Position numbers and translations under genes: made by a program. A stretch of DNA of 64,000 nucleotides from Diaporthe sp. PMI_573. Its lineage: Eukaryota > Ascomycota > Sordariomycetes > Diaporthales > Diaporthaceae. Shown here in pieces: positions 60,244 to 64,000 of this stretch; position 1 is the first letter of the stretch, and every line of letters starts with the position of its first letter. The notes beneath the pieces are model-generated. The model was not told the origin of the DNA, ran no database searches, and was given only the letters and a program-made list of their open reading frames with translations. The DNA lies in the NCBI GenBank assembly GCA_021399435.1, contig JAJTUP010000002.1, positions 2,790,001-2,854,000 on the forward strand. The letters are read 5' to 3'.

Positions 60244-61261
60244 TTGATACTTATTTAGTCCAAATCCGATATTAATTATGTTGATCGTACTTTTCATGAC
60301 ATACTTAACTACCTACTTTCCTCGAGCAGAAATCAATGTGCTACAGAGCTGAATATGCTACTGAGTCGAGTTTTCGAAAGACCACCCAGGCGACACTATC
60401 CTCTATACTGCAGTGCATAATTACTAAAGATGTCTGTGGCGTTGATGTACTCTTGGAAACAGAGCACATAGTATTGGTATCTGAGGATGTCCAATATGAT
60501 GGTTTCTCCGTTTTAAGGTAGTTATGCTTATGTGTGGAAAACAATTCCCAACGCGGATAACTTGCGATTCGTCATCAGACGGAAGCCACGGTCCGAAGCT
60601 CTTGATTCACACCTGCAACACTTTAACTTGTCGCCATGGCGTGGGCACCGGTATTGCGAGTTCATTGTTGGGCTGCTACCTATGCATCACGGAGATAAGG
60701 ACCTTTTCAATTCACATTGGTGCCATTGACGTTGAGAGATCAGACGTGTTGCGAACCGATACAAAACGAAAATAGCTATCGTAAATCTAATCCAGGTCCT
60801 TGTGCTCACTGGCAGCTTTGACTACAAGGCGCTTCAGTCCGAGTCTACCTGTGTTCTGGATGCCCAAGTGGCAAGGCTGCACGAGAATACCTTCCTATTT
60901 CACATAAATCCCATACTTTTGCCTGAACTCAAGAAACTCTCAAGGATCCATTCCTAAGCGCTGGTAAATATCTTTTCCCTCGTCCCAACTCTAACCTTTG
61001 TGCAAGCAAGGCAGTGTCATTTCATCCCATCTTGTCAATAATGGTTTTGCCTCTTCTATGAAATGGCGCCAGCATGAGGTCACAACATCCGATCTCTATC
61101 GTGCTCAGTCGTAATTTCCCAGAAGTCACAGATGGGGTAACTCCGGCTCCGCGCGTGAGCACAACGGCCCTGTCCCCTCGCAGACCAAACAGCAATTCAA
61201 CTAGATCCTGAATTTCATGCGGCATTTTGATCCTGGTTCTCAAGTCCTTTGAGATTCTGTG
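60244..61261. other. Convergent intergenic region
   Basis: About 1 kb between the AflR-like stop and the anthrone oxygenase stop. Short frames on both strands show no family features. No gene supported. Confidence 0.55.
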
Positions 61262-61815
61262 TTAAGCCGTGGCTGTCGCCCCAATTATGGCTCCAGCCAA
61301 AGGAGTGAGGGATCTCGTAGCGTGCATCAATGTCCACTTGACGACCAGCTCCCTGGCCGCCTCCATGCTTGATATCAGAGGCTGCGTCTGGCTCTCTGCC
61401 GTTAGTCTGAAGAGGAGATTGTTCGTTGGAACCATCGCGATCCAGGTGAACGGCACCATGATCACGGTCACGACCGCGGCACAAGCGTAGGCAAGCCAGG
61501 GCTGCTGGGCGGCTCGCCTCTTCATGGCCAAATAGGCATAAAGACCGCACGTAGCTACCGACAGTGTCGGCAGCGCCTGGTGGCCATAGTGATAGGTGCG
61601 AGCCCACTGCCGGAACAAGAGTGCTGGCTCCGGTGTTGTATCGAGAAAGACCGGGACTGCAACAGCGCTAATACTCATCATGCATCCTGGACTGTAGATG
61701 AGGACCTTGTCGCACCGTATAAGAATTGGGAGCGCCATTGCATACCTGACAAGAAAGAACCCGCTATTATGGCGGTGGTCCGCGCTCCGGTGAGAGTGCC
61801 TTCCTTAGACGTCAT
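61262..61815 (-). CDS. DUF1772 anthrone oxygenase (HypC/MdpH2 type), 164 aa
   Basis: Two exons: 61746-61815 and 61262-61686. The start is the ATG at 61815. The 59-bp intron joins the first transmembrane segment (TTAIIAGSFLSG) to CMMSISAVAVPVFL. The protein is a small integral membrane protein with about four hydrophobic segments, the conserved QWARTYHYGH segment, and PFTWIAMVPTNNLLF (the P-x-T-x3-x-P-TN-L signature of the family). It matches the usual length of about 160 residues. Family members oxidise emodin anthrone to emodin or norsolorinic acid anthrone to the quinone. It sits directly downstream of the EthD gene on the same strand, 207 bp away. This matches mdpH, which is reported to represent two adjacent enzymes. 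Confidence 0.93.
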
Positions 61816-62022
61816 GATTGGAATATTCGCCGGTGAAATTTGAACCGATTGCGGTGAGTACGAAACGCGACTGCGAACCTCTGCACTTGGTCACGTCTGA
61901 TTGGTTGTAATGCTCGGCTATAGATGACTACTTGATTGACACAACCTGACTTGTGGCCAGCGGGACCAAGCATGAAATAAATATGGCATACAGCTTGACA
62001 GACTCGGTCACGGTTCCCGGGG

Positions 62023-62735
62023 TTATTCCCCGTTCGCTCTCCGACGCTTCGACCCGGGCGACGGTGAACGGTCCTCCTCCGGATCGGGACTTTGATCAGT
62101 AAATTTTCCCGAACACTGTCGTTCCACCCCACGGGTTTGCGGGAACCCATCGACAATCTTCCCATCATCAATAAACTGCTCAATCCATCCGATGGTCATC
62201 CTGTCGAGTCGCTCAGTCGGTGAAATACCATGGTTCAGGCCAACAGGGTGGTCTTACTGGCTTCTCTGCGTATCTGCAAAATGGACATGGTCTTCAAAAA
62301 GATGTTTCTTATAATACGGATCTTTTTTGAAGCTCTGATAGTCCTTGATACTTTTGAACATCACCTGACTGAAGCAGTCAAAGTCTGCAATATTGACCAT
62401 CTGGGGATCGACAATTTCGTTCATCAGTGCGCGTGTCGAACTTTGATTGTGAATCTTGACAGAACGTGGCGTTAGCCTATTAGCATTCATCGTGTTGATA
62501 TCGCACAAAGCCAGAATATAAGACTATGCTCTCGTGAATGACATACTTGCGTCCATCTGACCATACCATATTTAACCATGAGGTCCTGCGTCATGGGCGC
62601 GGATATCTTGGTCATGTGATGGCGGTACTCTTCTTCAGTCATACCAGGTTTGCGGTACCCCAAAATGGTCAAACATAACAATTTCCCGCCTGGATTGTCC
62701 AGGACGGTCGACTCAGTGACTTGTTGGGACCGCAT
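62023..62735 (-). CDS. EthD-family decarboxylase (MdpH1/AgnL1-like), 187 aa
   Basis: Three exons: 62547-62735, 62258-62454 and 62023-62200. The start is the ATG at 62735. The EthD domain is recognisable from [21 protein letters not shown], through KYGMVRWTQ and RALMNEI, to [31 protein letters not shown]'s start (each piece seen separately across exons). Homologues next to anthrone oxygenases decarboxylate atrochrysone carboxylic acid to atrochrysone, so with the downstream DUF1772 enzyme it completes the route to emodin. The frame continues about 45 residues past the usual end into a basic/acidic tail ([18 protein letters not shown]), which is unusual and may be real or indicate a missed intron. 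Two perfect AflR-type sites lie 102-139 bp upstream. Confidence 0.88.
62034..62044. promoter_or_regulatory. AflR-type palindromic site upstream of the anthrone oxygenase
   Basis: TCGCTCTCCGA is a perfect TCG-N5-CGA and fits the extended AflR consensus. It is 219 bp upstream of the DUF1772 start and overlaps the last codons of the EthD gene model. Confidence 0.5.
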
Positions 62736-63133
62736 ATTCCTTGTTGTATGATGATAAATTTCATGAGTACGAGATGAAATTGAAGCGTCAATTGATGTGA
62801 TATTTAATAAGTGGCTGGTGTTCAAATGCCGCTACTTCGTCGGACGAATGCAAATGGCCCGGTTCGGACATCGACGGATTTCCAATGCACGGGGAAAGGC
62901 TTATCACCACGGGTTAAGGTTTTAATTTATTCCGATGCCTGACTACGGGAGAATCATCTGTAGTCTTCTCCTCAGTGAAAGAAAACTGAGGTGGTGTGCA
63001 TACACTGGCATACTGACCTGTCAATGAATCTTTCATTTATGATCAAGTCAGATAGCGATGCTTCTTTTTAACTATATAACCAAAAGGAATAACGAAGAAA
63101 AATGGCACAGTTCTTGGGGGAGAAAACCAGCAT
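62736..63133. other. Intergenic region, EthD promoter
   Basis: Contains the two AflR-type sites listed separately. Apart from these I see no gene. Confidence 0.6.
62837..62874. promoter_or_regulatory. Tandem AflR-type sites upstream of the EthD gene
   Basis: Two perfect TCG-N5-CGA palindromes, TCGTCGGACGA (62837-62847) and TCGGACATCGA (62864-62874), separated by 16 bp. They start 102 bp upstream of the EthD start codon. Confidence 0.6.
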
Positions 63134-63316
63134 CTAAATTTCCAGACCCTGAGGCACAACAGTGTCCGCAGGGAACAACATGCCCCCTGGGAGAATGCAG
63201 CCAGCTGGGAGAGTGGTGACCGATGGGAGAGTAATTCCGACTGGGAGTTTAATGCCGCTTGGGAGAGTAATGCCGCATGGGATCATAATGTTGCCGGCTG
63301 TGCAGGGGCGCTGCAT
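63134..63316 (-). other. 18-bp tandem repeat encoding hexapeptide repeats (possible exon)
   Basis: About eight degenerate 18-bp units. On the minus strand they read as hexapeptides of the form x-x-(L/I/F/V)-P-x-G, for example ITLPSG, IKLPVG, TTLPAG, CILPGG, ending QGLEI and a stop at 63134. The Pro is kept in every unit even where its codon changes (CCA or CCT), which suggests selection on this frame. The frame is open further upstream on the minus strand (ALLVVQGGSTVVVLAKSTMQ) to about 63370, so this may be the last exon of an unannotated gene. The plus strand is also open and reads a different hexapeptide repeat. No function is known to me. Confidence 0.35.
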
Positions 63317-63524
63317 AGTCGACTTGGCAAGAACCACGACGGTGCTTCCACCTTGGACAACTAGGAGTGCTCCCTGAGGGAGAAAGAATCTTACAGGCTA
63401 TCACATACACTATCAAGGTAACACATCTACGTTTGAAAATTCAAAAATGTCATTGTAGAGCCCCTGTGGCTTATAGAGCCTCTGTTGCTTGCCTACCTCT
63501 GGTCTGGCTATTCTGTAGGAAGTT

Positions 63525-63620
63525 GTTCAATAGAAGACTTTCCGACTAGAGGTCTTCCTATAGGAGGCTACTCTATATGAGGTTGTCCATAGAGGCTATC
63601 CCATAAGAGGTTGGGTAGTA
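63525..63620. repeat. Degenerate ~15-bp tandem repeat
   Basis: Five to seven imperfect copies of a unit resembling TAGAGGTNNTCCNA between about 63525 and 63620. All frames contain stops, so it is non-coding. Confidence 0.5.
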
Positions 63621-63753
63621 AGCAATATAGATGCTGTGGCCGCGAAGCAGACACCCAAGCAAAGCTTGTATATATAATAGACGCTGAATCAGGTTTAGAG
63701 TGGGCTTATTGGGACTGAAATAGAACTGAAGTAGATATGAGACTTACCTTAGG

Positions 63754-63867
63754 CTCGTCGTCCTAGTTGTAGCTTCTATTGCCACCCTTCCCGGTGCTGC
63801 GAGGGCAGAGGAGGTTTTCAATGGCTGTGATTTCGTGCAGGCTCTTACGGACTGTGAAGGAGTGTGA
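63754..63867 (+). other. Signal-peptide-like reading frame fragment
   Basis: This 37-codon stretch reads LVVLVVASIATLPGAARAEE followed by two Cys-containing segments and a TGA. It has the look of a hydrophobic signal core with an ARA cleavage site. No in-frame ATG precedes it. An ATG at 63737 is out of phase with it by one base. It may be an exon with a missing start, a broken small secreted-protein gene or chance. Confidence 0.2.
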
Positions 63868-64000
63868 TGACGTCTACAGGATAAAGGGAAATAATTGGCA
63901 CAGTTGTTCAAAGAAGAAATGGATGCGGTGGGCAGGGGGTGCTACACTTATAAGCACTCGAGATGCCGTCGTTGGAAGGGAGAGGAGACGAGGCAATCGA

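Noticed and set aside
63134..63316. Repeat region as a CRISPR array or Kex2-processed RiPP precursor
   Set aside because: The repeats are contiguous 18-mers without spacers in a eukaryotic genome, and the encoded repeats have no dibasic sites.

Overview
This window comes from a filamentous ascomycete (Pezizomycotina). Its genes have short GT-AG introns of about 54-190 bp (two look like GC-AG), it encodes two fungal-type iterative non-reducing polyketide synthases (NR-PKS), and it has an AflR/AflS-type regulator pair. Genus and species cannot be read from the sequence. Exon boundaries were assigned by eye from splice consensus, reading frame and family motifs. Many genes end up with exact frame closure from ATG to stop.

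Layout. 0-3.7 kb: two genes of unknown function (one cut by the window edge), then microsatellites and an AT-rich stretch with hairpin-forming repeats, which looks like a cluster boundary. 3.7-31.7 kb: cluster A, with a P450, a secreted GMC oxidoreductase, an SDR, a 2OG-Fe(II) dioxygenase, a monocarboxylate-type MFS transporter, a Zn2Cys6 activator, a 2636-residue NR-PKS (SAT-KS-AT-PT-ACP-CMeT-R) and an alpha/beta hydrolase. The PKS should release a C-methylated aromatic aldehyde. The dioxygenase and GMC enzyme resemble the enzymes that oxidise the methyl and alcohol positions in citrinin-type pathways, but no flavin hydroxylase of the tropolone/azaphilone type is present.

32.5-62.8 kb: cluster B, an emodin/monodictyphenone-type anthraquinone cluster in a rearranged order. 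It contains an NmrA-like oxidoreductase (AflX/MdpK type), an SDR, a DUF4243 questin-oxidase/AflY/MdpL-type protein, an ABM monooxygenase, a metallo-beta-lactamase-type thioesterase (MdpF/ACTE type), an NR-PKS without TE (SAT-KS-AT-PT-ACP, MdpG/ACAS type), an acyl-CoA-ligase-like enzyme (MdpI type), a 14-TM-type MFS pump, divergent AflS-like and AflR-like regulators, a DUF1772 anthrone oxygenase and an EthD-family decarboxylase. I would expect this set to make an atrochrysone/emodin-type intermediate and oxidise it further. The MdpB/MdpC dehydratase and reductase needed for chrysophanol are not seen here.

The most notable points are these. Two complete aromatic PKS systems sit within about 60 kb, head to tail, each with its own regulator type. 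Six perfect palindromic TCG-N5-CGA sites plus three sites fitting the extended AflR consensus lie upstream of cluster B genes. The cluster B PKS has lost the catalytic cysteine of its SAT domain, although an acyl-CoA ligase is present. There are several independent candidate anthrone/quinone oxidases. A hexapeptide-repeat reading frame at the right edge is unexplained.
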